NCBI RefSeq assembly: GCF_000226875.1
Contig: NZ_JH164926.1
Location: 827,451 to 838,323, forward strand
Length of the DNA: 10,873 nucleotides
Source of the DNA: Neisseria shayeganii 871
Lineage (GTDB): Bacteria; Pseudomonadota; Gammaproteobacteria; Burkholderiales; Neisseriaceae
Reading direction: 5' to 3'
A program made the translations under genes and the position numbers. The notes under the pieces were generated by a model, which had not been told where the DNA came from, searched no databases, and saw only the letters and a program-made list of their open reading frames with translations. Positions 1 to 6,280 of this stretch are shown piece after piece; the first letter of the stretch is position 1; each line of letters opens with the position of its first letter.

Positions 1-2
1 AC

Positions 3-647
3 CGCATGAAAGGGCACTTATGCAAAACCGAAACCGCCCGCGGCGTATTGTCGGCCGAAGGGTTGACGCTGTACCGCAGCGACGGCGGCATTTTACTGGC
101 CAACATCGGTTTTCCGGTAGCCGACGGCGATGCACTGCTGATCCAAGGGCCTTCCGGCTGCGGTAAAACCTCCCTGCTGCGGGCACTGGCCGGTTTGTGG
201 CCCTTCGGCAGCAGCGGCCGCATCCGTAGCCCGGCGCACGGCCAGACGCTGTTTGTGCCGCAGCACCCCTATATGCCGCAAGGCACATTGCGGCAGGCGC
301 TGTGTTATCCCGATTTGCGGCCGGATGATGCCGCCCTGTACCGGGCGATGGACGGCTGCCGCTTAGGCTACCTGAAAAGCTGTTTGGATCGCGAAGACGA
401 CTGGCAGCACAAGCTCTCGCCCGGCGAATTGCAGCGGGCGGCCTTTATGCGCATCGTATTGGGCAGGCCGCAACTGGTGCTGCTGGACGAAGCCACTTCG
501 GCTTTGGACGAAGAAACCGAAGCCGCCCTTTACCGGTTGATCCGCATGGAATTGGCCGGCAGCATGATTGTGAGCATCGGTCACCGCAGCAGCCTGAACG
601 CCTTTCACAATAAAGTGGTGCGCATCGGCGAGGCGGCCTGCGCCTGA
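3..647 (+). CDS. ABC transporter ATP-binding domain (5'-partial, likely fused TM-NBD protein of the YddA/SbmA-ABCD type)
   Basis: This is the nucleotide-binding domain that powers an inner-membrane ABC transporter. Numbering from the ATG at 6, it shows Walker A GPSGCGKT (48-55), the Q-loop in FVPQHPYMPQGTLRQ (Q86), the signature LSPGELQ (137-143), Walker B LVLLDE (157-162), the D-loop SALD and the H-loop H193. The PQ-PYMPQGTLRQALCYP stretch and the LSPGE signature are typical of fused permease-ATPases of the YddA/SbmA/ABCD type, in which a membrane domain precedes the ATPase. The frame is open to the left edge and the ATG at 6 has no visible ribosome site, so I infer that the membrane half lies outside the window. 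Substrate unknown. The gene carries an in-frame DUS (365-376) and ends before a terminator shared with the convergent gene. ATPase identity is sure; the subfamily is likely. Confidence 0.85.
   Translation, partial: RMKGHLCKTETARGVLSAEGLTLYRSDGGILLANIGFPVADGDALLIQGPSGCGKTSLLRALAGLWPFGSSGRIRSPAHGQTLFVPQHPYMPQGTLRQALCYPDLRPDDAALYRAMDGCRLGYLKSCLDREDDWQHKLSPGELQRAAFMRIVLGRPQLVLLDEATSALDEETEAALYRLIRMELAGSMIVSIGHRSSLNAFHNKVVRIGEAACA
365..376 (+). repeat. DNA uptake sequence (AGGCTACCTGAA) inside the ABC transporter gene
   Basis: Exact 12-base match to the Eikenella-type DUS, which marks DNA for uptake during natural transformation in Neisseriaceae. Here it lies inside coding sequence and is read as Gly-Tyr-Leu-Lys (residues 121-124). 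It is the only exact intragenic copy in the window; a near-copy with its first base changed sits in rapZ at 4712-4723. Confidence 0.85.
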
Positions 648-701
648 CGGCTTTCAGGCGGCCTCAAAGACCGTTGGCAAAAAGCGGCAGACGCGTACCT
701 A

Positions 702-753
702 CAGAAAAACCGACACCGTGCCGGCCTCGGCGGCAACCGTGTCGGTTTTTCTG
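702..753. terminator. Bidirectional intrinsic terminator between convergent genes
   Basis: A perfect 15-bp inverted repeat (CAGAAAAACCGACAC at 702-716 with its complement at 739-753) encloses a 22-base spacer that has its own small stem (TGCCG 719-723 with CGGCA 731-735). The outer arms give an A5/T5 tract on each strand, so it can stop transcription both ways. It lies about 55 bases after the ABC gene's stop and about 30 bases after the stop of the minus-strand EEP gene. Confidence 0.85.
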
Positions 754-781
754 TTGCTACGCTGCTGCAGTCTGCTCGCCG

Positions 782-1687
782 TCAAGGCCGCGGCCAAGAC
801 AAGAGCAGCGCCCGGTGGTCGGAATGCTGCCAAGGCAGGGCGGCGGTGTGCAGGGGGAAGTTGGCGAGCGCGTGGTCGATGTTGATGAACAGCGGGCGCC
901 AGGTGGGCTGCATCATCGGGGTGTAGGGGGGTGTGCCGGTATGCCTTGTAAAACGTCGGAACAGCGGGGAAAACGGGCTGCTGTTGAAGTCGCCCACCAC
1001 GACGACTTTGCCTGGTTCGCGGCCGATTTCGGCGGCGGTGTGCGCCAGATAGGCGCTGCGCGCGGCGGCCAGTTGGCTATTGACGGGCGGCGGCGGATGC
1101 AGGGCGTAAACGGCGGTGCCGTCGGGCAGTTCGGCGCGGATGTAGGAGAATTCCTGATGCTGCCGGATGTCGCAGGCGGCTAAGGGGTGGCGCGACCAGA
1201 CGGCTAGGGCAAACGGGCTGTATTCCTGATGGGTGCAGCCGTGAGGATGGCGGCGGCGCAGCTCGGCCCAACGCGGGTCGTCGGCCTGGATTTCGGCCAG
1301 TGCCAAGACATCGGGCTGTTGCGCCAAGAGGGCGGAGGTTTCGGCTGCGGGGTAGGGATTATCGAGGCGGACGTTGTACCACACCATCCGCCAAGCGGGC
1401 GCGGCAGGGGCGGGCAGCGGGGCGTCTGAAGAGAAAGGTTGCCACATTAAAACGGCTGCGGTGAGGGCGGTGCCCAGCCAAATCCGGCGTCGTCTGCCTT
1501 GGGTGAAGGCCGCGGCGGCGGCAAAGAGTGCGGTGTAGTGGGGCAGGAAATGGCTGAATAATTCGGCCGGCCAAAAAACCGCACCCAGGGTTTGGCTGAG
1601 CAAAAAGGCGGCCAGTGCCATGACGGACAGCCAGTGCAGGCGGTGTGACAAATAGCGGCGGAGAGCGGACATGGCGGCTGGGCGCAT
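782..1687 (-). CDS. Membrane-anchored endonuclease/exonuclease/phosphatase (EEP) family protein
   Basis: A 301-residue protein with the metal-dependent EEP fold, as in DNase I, AP endonuclease and inositol phosphatases. Catalytic signatures in order: WYNVRLDN (N105), LAEIQ (E132), YALH (H197), VGDFNSSPFS (D233, N235), INIDHAL (D271, H272) and SDHRALLLSW (D290, H291). The complete set suggests an active enzyme. Three hydrophobic segments precede the domain (about 19-40, 47-62, 69-83). The basic N-terminus and the GRRRR loop between segments 2 and 3 suggest by the positive-inside rule that the catalytic domain faces the periplasm; that is inference. It follows the LolA-like gene by 23 bases, so the two are probably co-transcribed. 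Neither the ATG at 1687 nor the in-frame ATG at 1672 has a clear ribosome site, so the start is uncertain. The substrate (nucleic acid, phospholipid or sugar phosphate) cannot be told. Confidence 0.85.
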   Translation of the reverse strand: MRPAAMSALRRYLSHRLHWLSVMALAAFLLSQTLGAVFWPAELFSHFLPHYTALFAAAAAFTQGRRRRIWLGTALTAAVLMWQPFSSDAPLPAPAAPAWRMVWYNVRLDNPYPAAETSALLAQQPDVLALAEIQADDPRWAELRRRHPHGCTHQEYSPFALAVWSRHPLAACDIRQHQEFSYIRAELPDGTAVYALHPPPPVNSQLAAARSAYLAHTAAEIGREPGKVVVVGDFNSSPFSPLFRRFTRHTGTPPYTPMMQPTWRPLFINIDHALANFPLHTAALPWQHSDHRALLLSWPRP

Positions 1688-1710
1688 GGTTTTGTTTTAA
1701 GAAGGAAACT

Positions 1711-2301
1711 CTACGGGGCGAGCGCTTGGGCGGCGGGGCCGCTGAGGGCTTGGCCGGCCTGCAGTTGGTGGAACTGCATCACGGTGCGGTCGCCCTGTTT
1801 TTCGTTCAGCTCGATGCGTTGCACCAGTTGGCCGCCTTCCACGGTGATGCTGTCGAACACCTGCCGCATGACGGCGGTTTTGGGCGTCAGCTGCAGCCGC
1901 CATTGGCGGGCGTGGCCGGTAAGGCGGGTGTCGAACTGGCGCTGCAGCTCGCGCATGTCGCCGCCGAGCACGGCCATAAAGAGTTTGACTTGGGCGGCCT
2001 GGCCGCTTTGGCGGGTGCTGCGCCATTGGCCGCCGCTCCATTGGGCGATGCCGTCCGGGCGCACGCGCAGACGCAGGTCGAAAGGCTGGTCGATCTGCCA
2101 ATAGAGGCCGTGGCGGTTTCTCAGGGCGAAGCGGCCTGAGGTCTGCATGGGTTGGCTGAGGGTGCGCAGGAAGCGCTGTTGGGTGAAGCTGCCCTGCACG
2201 GTGGCGGGCTGTTGCAGCTGGGCGGTCAGCTGGGCGGTGTCGAAGGCCCAGGCGGGCAGGAAGGTGAGGCAGAGCAGGAGGGCAAAGAAGCGTTTCAGCA
2301 T
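1711..2301 (-). CDS. LolA-like outer-membrane lipoprotein carrier homologue, periplasmic
   Basis: A 196-residue exported protein. It opens with a classical signal peptide (MLKRFFALLLCLTFLPAWA, probably cut before FD) and continues with a LolA-like beta-fold: VQGSFTQQRFLRTLSQPMQTSG, then a GLYWQIDQPFDLRLRVRPDG segment. True LolA ferries lipoproteins from LolCDE to LolB across the periplasm. The FTQQRFL...LSQPMQTSGRF pattern more resembles the LolA-related proteins found in aryl-polyene and similar envelope gene clusters, so I give no gene symbol. An in-frame ATG exists further upstream at 2406. The start at 2301 is chosen because it begins the signal peptide and has AAGGA seven bases before it. 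It is the first gene of a probable operon with the EEP gene. The family call is good; the cargo is unknown. Confidence 0.82.
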   Translation of the reverse strand: MLKRFFALLLCLTFLPAWAFDTAQLTAQLQQPATVQGSFTQQRFLRTLSQPMQTSGRFALRNRHGLYWQIDQPFDLRLRVRPDGIAQWSGGQWRSTRQSGQAAQVKLFMAVLGGDMRELQRQFDTRLTGHARQWRLQLTPKTAVMRQVFDSITVEGGQLVQRIELNEKQGDRTVMQFHQLQAGQALSGPAAQALAP

Positions 2302-2308
2302 GAGGGTA

Positions 2309-2325
2309 TCCTTTTCAGGTAGCCT
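2309..2325 (-). promoter_or_regulatory. Ribosome binding site of the LolA-like gene fused to a DUS
   Basis: On the minus strand the DUS (2325-2314) runs straight into the Shine-Dalgarno AAGGA (2313-2309), which is followed by seven bases and the ATG at 2301. It fixes the start of the LolA-like gene. The uptake word and the translation signal directly abut. Confidence 0.7.
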
Positions 2326-2426
2326 GAGCGGGTGTTTAGAATGTGGGCGATAGATAATGGCCGGGGGCAGATTGCCACGCTGCGCATTGTAGCGGCAAAG
2401 CCGCAATTGAGCGGCAGGCGGCGTGC

Positions 2427-2476
2427 AAAAAAGCGCAAACCCGCCCTGTCGGCAGGCTACCTGAAAACAGGGCGGG
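2427..2476 (-). terminator. Hairpin plus T-tract upstream of the LolA-like gene (possible attenuator)
   Basis: CCCGCCCTGT (2440-2449) and its perfect complement (2467-2476) form a GC-rich 10-bp stem whose 17-base loop contains a DUS. Read on the minus strand, the stem is followed by TTTGCGC and then six Ts (2432-2427), which resembles an intrinsic terminator. It lies about 125 bases before the LolA-like start, so it could be a leader attenuator or a leftover terminator. No convincing promoter was found on either side for this gene: a TACAAT on the minus strand at 2391-2386 lacks a matching -35. Confidence 0.45.
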
Positions 2477-2508
2477 CAGCAGGCGGCGGCGGGCTTTTCA
2501 GGTAGCCG
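2454..2508. repeat. Inverted DUS pair in the divergent LolA-like/ptsN region
   Basis: An exact DUS on the plus strand (2454-2465) faces a second, minus-strand copy (2497-2508) that differs only in its outermost base. The arms 2455-2467 and 2495-2507 can form a 13-bp stem with a 27-base loop. Unlike the other DUS pairs here, it is upstream of both flanking genes, so it is not a simple end-of-operon terminator. Confidence 0.75.
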
Positions 2509-2588
2509 CTGCGGCGAATAAGGTGTTTACGATTCATGTATTTATTTATTTTTTCTATCGGGCGGCAGGGGCGGTAGCGGCAGGATGA

Positions 2589-2617
2589 TTGTCCTTCCCC
2601 TGCATGGCGGGTACAAT
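2589..2617 (+). promoter_or_regulatory. Sigma-70-type promoter for ptsN-hprK-rapZ
   Basis: TTGTCC (2589-2594) and TACAAT (2612-2617) are separated by 17 bases. Transcription would begin near 2624, giving a leader of about 24 bases before the ptsN ATG at 2648. No strong ribosome site is visible in that leader. The remaining sequence from 2509 to 2588 contains a T-rich tract (2537-2555) and nothing else I can name. Confidence 0.6.
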
Positions 2618-2647
2618 CCGCTCCGTTTTACCTTTTAGACAAATGAC

Positions 2648-3097
2648 ATGAGTTTGATTGAAACCATTCTGCCGCTGAGCCACATTGTGCTGGATTTGGA
2701 AGTGGGCAGTAAAAAGCGGCTGTTCGAGCAGGTGGGATTGTTGCTGGAAAACGAAGCCGGCCTCGGGCGGGCGGAAGTGTTCGACTGCCTGTTTGCCCGC
2801 GAGAAGCTCGGTACCACCGCGCTGGGGCACGGGGTGGCGATTCCGCACGGCCGCGATGCCGCGGTGCAGCAGATCACCGGCGCTTTTGTGCGTCTGAAAG
2901 AGCCGCTGGCGTTTGACGCGCCCGACGGCAAGCCGGTGTCGTTGGTGTTTGTGCTCTTGGTGCCGGAAAACAGCGCCGGCAGCCACTTGGAAGTGTTGGC
3001 CGCGCTGGCCGACAAGTTTTCCGTGAAGGCGGTGCGCGAGCAGCTGATGGCCTGCGAGACGCCGGAAGCCGCCCGCCAAATCCTTACATCAGAATAA
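2648..3097 (+). CDS. ptsN: PTS IIA-like nitrogen regulatory protein PtsN (EIIA-Ntr)
   Basis: A 149-residue single-domain EIIA protein of the fructose/mannitol type, the last phospho-acceptor of the nitrogen PTS. It receives phosphate from HPr-like NPr on a histidine and acts by protein-protein contact, not sugar transport. The active site is the motif LGHGVAIPHGR with H67 as the expected phospho-histidine; the second conserved histidine is H113 in GSHLEVLAALA. Length and start match the family (MSLIETILPLSHIVLDLEV). It is the first gene of the operon: the hprK ATG follows its stop by three bases. That pairing suggests it works with HPr kinase in a regulatory PTS; no sugar permease is nearby. 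An ATG at 2643 is followed at once by a stop and is not used. Confidence 0.95.
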   Translation: MSLIETILPLSHIVLDLEVGSKKRLFEQVGLLLENEAGLGRAEVFDCLFAREKLGTTALGHGVAIPHGRDAAVQQITGAFVRLKEPLAFDAPDGKPVSLVFVLLVPENSAGSHLEVLAALADKFSVKAVREQLMACETPEAARQILTSE

Positions 3098-3100
3098 ACC

Positions 3101-4063
3101 ATGCCGAGTATTTCCGTCCGCAAGCTCTACCAAGACAACCAAACCAAGCTGCAGCTGGCTTGGGCGGCCGGAACGGCCGGCGCGGACAACCGCATCAGCG
3201 TGGATGCCGACAAGCCCGTTTTGGCGCTGGTCGGCCATTTAAATTTTATCCACCCCAATCAGGTACAGGTGTTGGGCGTATCGGAGGTGGAATACCTCAA
3301 TAAAATGGAAGCCGGCGACATCAAAGCCAGCTTCGACGAGCTCTTTGACCTCACCATGGCGCTGGTGATTGTGGCCAACGATCTGCCCGTGCCTTATATG
3401 CTGCGCGACTACTGCCACACCCATCAGGTGCCGCTGCTCACTTCCAAAATAGAAAGCCCGTTTCTGATGGACGTGCTGCGGATTTATCTGCAGCGGGCGC
3501 TGGCGGTGTCCACCGTGAAACACGGCGTGTTTCTCGACGTTTTCGAAATCGGCGTGCTGATTACCGGCCAATCCGGTTTGGGCAAAAGCGAATTGGCGCT
3601 GGAGCTGATCTCGCGCGGCCACGGCTTGGTGGCCGACGATGCGGTGGAGCTGCACCGTACGGCGCCGGAATTGCTGGAAGGCCGCTGTCCGGCCACTCTG
3701 CGCGATTTTCTGGAGGTGCGCGGTTTGGGCGTGCTCAATATCCGCACCATCTTCGGCGAAACCGCCGTGCGCCCTTCCAAACCCCTTAAACTTATCATCA
3801 ATCTCGTGCTGGCCGACGACCACTATATGCAGGGTTTGGAGCGGCTGAGCATTCAAAGCGAAACGCAAACCATCTTAAACGTTGCCGTACGCTCGGTTAC
3901 CCTGCCGGTGGCCGTGGGCCGCAACCTCTCGGTATTGGTGGAGGCCGCCGTGCGCAACTACATCCTGCAAACCCGCGGCAAGGACAGCACCAAAGAATTT
4001 TTGGAGCGCCACACCGCCATGCTGAAGGAGGATGAACGCCGTCATGAGGATCGTGCTGATTAG
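3101..4063 (+). CDS. hprK: HPr kinase/phosphorylase HprK
   Basis: A bifunctional enzyme that phosphorylates or dephosphorylates the regulatory serine of HPr in the cytoplasm, linking PTS state to metabolism. The 320 residues fit the two-domain family. The N-terminal domain (about 1-130) precedes a catalytic domain with conserved HGVFLDVFEIGVLI (H141 onward), P-loop GQSGLGKS (156-163), VADD (D179-D180) and the family signature EVRGLGVLNIR (205-215). The C-terminal PVAVGRNLSVLVEAAV replaces the usual PVRPGRN form, with GRN retained. It starts three bases after ptsN and its end overlaps rapZ, so translation is probably coupled. In many beta-proteobacteria HprK occurs with an incomplete PTS, which fits the absence of sugar permeases here. 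Confidence 0.96.
   Translation: MPSISVRKLYQDNQTKLQLAWAAGTAGADNRISVDADKPVLALVGHLNFIHPNQVQVLGVSEVEYLNKMEAGDIKASFDELFDLTMALVIVANDLPVPYMLRDYCHTHQVPLLTSKIESPFLMDVLRIYLQRALAVSTVKHGVFLDVFEIGVLITGQSGLGKSELALELISRGHGLVADDAVELHRTAPELLEGRCPATLRDFLEVRGLGVLNIRTIFGETAVRPSKPLKLIINLVLADDHYMQGLERLSIQSETQTILNVAVRSVTLPVAVGRNLSVLVEAAVRNYILQTRGKDSTKEFLERHTAMLKEDERRHEDRAD
4025..4031 (+). promoter_or_regulatory. Ribosome binding site of rapZ inside the hprK 3' end
   Basis: AAGGAGG lies within hprK. It directly touches an ATG at 4032, which is too close to serve it, and is 12 bases before the in-frame ATG at 4044. The spacing and the family N-terminus (MRIVLISGLSG) favour 4044 as the rapZ start, although 12 bases is longer than ideal. 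Confidence 0.65.
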
Positions 4064-4892
4064 CGGTTTGTCCGGTACCGGCAAGTCGCTCGCCTTGGCG
4101 TTGTTGGAAAAGCTCGGCTTTTTGTGTGTCGATAATCTGCCGCCGGCCCTGTTGCCGCAGCTGGTGGAGCAGTATGCCGCCGACAGCGGCGTGTATAAAT
4201 TGGCCATCAGCCTGGACATCCGTGTCGGCTGTTCGCCCGAGAACATCCACAGCTACATCGGCGAATTGCGCCATCAGGGCCACCGGGTGAGCATGCTGTT
4301 TTTGGAGGCTTCCAACGAAGTGTTGATGCGCCGCTTCGCCAAATCGCGCCGCCACCATCCGCTGTCTGCCGGCAACCTCACCCTGGCCGAGAGCATTGCC
4401 GCCGAGCGCGAAATGATGGCGCCGTGGCGCGACATGGCCTATCGCTTGGACAATCAGGAAGCCAGCCGGGAAGAATTGGCATTCCGCATTCAGGAATGGC
4501 TGGCTTTGGAACATGCCGGCGTGCAGGTGGTGGTGGAATCGTTCGGCTTCAAATACGGCGCGCCGCTGAATCTGGATTTCGTGTTCGACGTGCGTGCGCT
4601 GCCCAATCCGCATTACGACGAAGCCCTGCGCCCGTTTACCGGGCAGGACGAGTCCATCCGCGCCTATTTCGCCCAATTCCGCATCGTGCAGCAGATGGTG
4701 GCCGACATCAGCGGCTACCTGAACCGCTGGCTGCCCGAGCTGGCGCGCCAAACGCGGATTCATGTGGTCACAGTGGGCATCGGCTGCACCGGCGGTCAGC
4801 ACCGCTCGGTATTCGTGGCCGAGGCCGTGGCCGAACGTCTGCGCGATTACCCCGTGCTGGTGCGCCACCGCCAGCTCAACACCCCCGAATAA
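4044..4892 (+). CDS. rapZ: RapZ/YvcJ-family nucleotide-binding protein (RNase adapter)
   Basis: A 282-residue P-loop ATPase/GTPase of the RapZ (YvcJ) family. The N-terminal half holds the P-loop GLSGTGKS (8-15) and CVDNLPPALLPQL (28-40). The C-terminal half holds VVVESFGFKYGAP, DFVFDVRALPNPHY and the hallmark GCTGGQHRSV (247-256). In E. coli RapZ delivers the GlmZ small RNA to RNase E to control glucosamine-6-phosphate synthesis. The protein here ends RHRQLNTPE and lacks the basic KRKP-type tail that aids RNA binding in E. coli, so the GlmZ role should not be assumed. It overlaps hprK by 20 bases and ends the operon before a DUS-pair terminator. An upstream in-frame ATG at 4032 would add four residues. 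Confidence 0.94.
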   Translation: MRIVLISGLSGTGKSLALALLEKLGFLCVDNLPPALLPQLVEQYAADSGVYKLAISLDIRVGCSPENIHSYIGELRHQGHRVSMLFLEASNEVLMRRFAKSRRHHPLSAGNLTLAESIAAEREMMAPWRDMAYRLDNQEASREELAFRIQEWLALEHAGVQVVVESFGFKYGAPLNLDFVFDVRALPNPHYDEALRPFTGQDESIRAYFAQFRIVQQMVADISGYLNRWLPELARQTRIHVVTVGIGCTGGQHRSVFVAEAVAERLRDYPVLVRHRQLNTPE

Positions 4893-4894
4893 TC

Positions 4895-4944
4895 TTTCAG
4901 GTAGCCTGTTGCCGTGTTTCTTCGGCTGTACAGGCTACCTGAAA
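4895..4944 (+). terminator. DUS-pair terminator after rapZ
   Basis: A perfect 15-bp inverted repeat (4895-4909 with 4930-4944) is built from two exact DUS copies, minus strand at 4896-4907 and plus strand at 4932-4943. The 20-base spacer has an inner stem GCCG/CGGC (4911-4914, 4923-4926). It begins two bases after the rapZ stop and ends about 20 bases before the next ATG. The T-tract after it is poor, so termination may be partial. Confidence 0.75.
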
Positions 4945-4964
4945 CCCTTTGCAGAAAGACAGCT

Positions 4965-5900
4965 ATGGCCATCCAATGGTTTCCCGGACACATGCACAAA
5001 GCCAAAAAGGCGATTGCCGAGCGGCTCAAAAGCGTGGACATGGTGATAGAAATGCTGGACGCCCGCATGCCCGCTTCCAGCGAAAACCCCCTACTGGCCC
5101 AGCTCTCGCGCGGCAAACCCAAGCTGAAAATCCTTAACAAACAAGACTTGGCCGACCCCGAACGCACCGCCGTCTGGCTGGCGCACTACAACGGCCTGAA
5201 CGACACCCGCGCCATCGCCCTCGATGCCGGCGACCGGCAGGCGGCGCAGAAACTGGCGGCGGCCTGCCGCGCCATGCTGCCCCAGCGCGGCGGCATCGAA
5301 AAACCTTTGCGGGTATTGATTTGCGGCATTCCCAACGTAGGCAAGTCCACCCTCATCAACGGCATGCTCGGCAAAAAATCGGCCAAAACCGGCAATGAGC
5401 CCGGCATCACCAAGGCCGAGCAGCGCCTGTTTCTGGCCGACGATTTCTGGCTCTACGACACCCCCGGTATGCTGTGGCCGAAAATCATCGTGGCCGAAGG
5501 CGGCTACCATCTGGCCGCCGGCGGTGCGGTCGGCCGCAATGCCCTGGACGAAGAAGAAGTGGCGCTGGAGCTGCTCGACTACCTGCGCCGCCATTATCTG
5601 CCGCTCTTGCAGGCGCGCTATCAGGCCGACAAAGACCCTTCCAGCCATTGGGACGACACCGCCTGGCTGGATTGGATTGCCAAAAAACGCGGCGCCGTCT
5701 TGGGCGGCGGCCGCACCAATTATCAGAAAGCCGCCGAAATCACCCTCACCGATTTCCGCGACGGCCAAATCGGCCGCATCACGCTGGAAACCCCGCAACA
5801 ATGGGAAAGCTGGCTGAAAAAGGCCCGCCAGCGCGAAGCCGAGCTGAAGGCCGAACGCGAAGCGCGCAAAGCCGAGCGCAGCGGCAAACCGGCCGGTTGA
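4965..5900 (+). CDS. ylqF: Ribosome biogenesis GTPase YlqF/RbgA
   Basis: A 311-residue circularly permuted GTPase that assists late assembly of the large ribosomal subunit in the cytoplasm. The motif order is diagnostic: G4 NKQD (58-61) comes first, then G1 GIPNVGKS (121-128), G2 in PGITK (T149) and G3 DTPG (165-168). The C-terminal domain follows and the tail from about 285 is highly charged (KKARQREAELKAEREARKAE), probably helical and RNA-contacting. The start at 4965 gives the family N-terminus MAIQWFPGHMHKAKK; an in-frame ATG at 4914 falls inside the upstream terminator hairpin and is rejected. The ribosome site is weak. No promoter stands out between the rapZ terminator and this start, so expression may depend on readthrough. 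Confidence 0.94.
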   Translation: MAIQWFPGHMHKAKKAIAERLKSVDMVIEMLDARMPASSENPLLAQLSRGKPKLKILNKQDLADPERTAVWLAHYNGLNDTRAIALDAGDRQAAQKLAAACRAMLPQRGGIEKPLRVLICGIPNVGKSTLINGMLGKKSAKTGNEPGITKAEQRLFLADDFWLYDTPGMLWPKIIVAEGGYHLAAGGAVGRNALDEEEVALELLDYLRRHYLPLLQARYQADKDPSSHWDDTAWLDWIAKKRGAVLGGGRTNYQKAAEITLTDFRDGQIGRITLETPQQWESWLKKARQREAELKAEREARKAERSGKPAG

Positions 5901-5957
5901 ATCAGCGGTGCCTGCCTGAGTGCCTAAAACGACCACAAAGGCAGGCATGGCGCTTTC

Positions 5958-5990
5958 AAGCGGTCTGATTTCGCTACAACGCTTTTTTTT
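5958..5990 (+). terminator. Weak candidate terminator after ylqF
   Basis: AAGCG (5958-5962) can pair with CGCTT (5980-5984), running into a tract of eight Ts (5983-5990). The stem is short and the loop long, so this is only a candidate end for the ylqF transcript. Confidence 0.35.
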
Positions 5991-6175
5991 ACAATACGCT
6001 GCAAAGGAATGGGGCAGTAAAACAGTTCAAATGAACCTATTTGAATTTTGGCTGATTGAGGGCTGTTGCAACTGTCATGATGATGCCATTTTGGGTATCA
6101 ATCACTGCCTGCCGTGGCCCAAATGCCCGAAAATGCCACGTCTTGCTTTTGACTTGATATGCGAATATTTTTCTT

Positions 6176-6202
6176 AAAAAAACGCTACATTTAGCCAAAT
6201 GT
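6176..6202 (-). terminator. Weak candidate terminator after the DUF1289 gene
   Basis: On the minus strand ACATTT and AAATGT (6202-6197 with 6192-6187) form a 6-bp stem with a four-base loop. It is followed by TAGCG and seven Ts (6182-6176). The stem is AT-rich and weak and lies about 80 bases after the gene's stop codon. Confidence 0.35.
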
Positions 6203-6280
6203 CAATAGCCCCTAGAGGAACAGCACCGTCTTCGGCTGGCCGCCTTGTTTCATGCAGTGTTATTCGACTGTAAAAGCGGT

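Larger units (their letters stand above)
5901..6280. other. Gene-poor, AT-richer intergenic stretch; possible decayed insertion element
   Basis: About 380 bases between the convergent ylqF and DUF1289 genes, clearly richer in A and T than the flanking genes. An 85-codon open frame (5920-6177) has no ribosome site and resembles no family I know. From about 6058 to 6216 the two ends read GAGGGCTGTTGCAA and, on the other strand, AGGGGCTATTGACA. These share GGGCTnTTG and could be degraded terminal repeats of an IS5-type element. It also holds the two weak terminator candidates listed separately and a small 9-bp inverted repeat (TGCCTGCCT 5909-5917 with 5939-5947). Confidence 0.4.

Noticed and set aside
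653..664. DUS-like word AGGCCGCCTGAA on the minus strand
   Set aside because: Two mismatches to the local DUS and no inverted partner; could be chance.
921..935. Short G6 tract in the EEP gene considered as a phase-variation switch
   Set aside because: Six bases is too short to be a likely slippage site, and the frame is intact.
674..1183. A plus-strand open frame opposite the EEP gene
   Set aside because: It begins inside the terminator region and lies over the conserved catalytic motifs of the EEP gene on the other strand.
3897..4868. A 323-codon minus-strand open frame opposite rapZ
   Set aside because: Antisense to a conserved operon gene; His/Gln/Ala-rich translation with no family likeness.
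5920..6177. 85-codon open frame as a real gene
   Set aside because: No ribosome site, no domain, atypical composition; more likely non-coding or remnant DNA.
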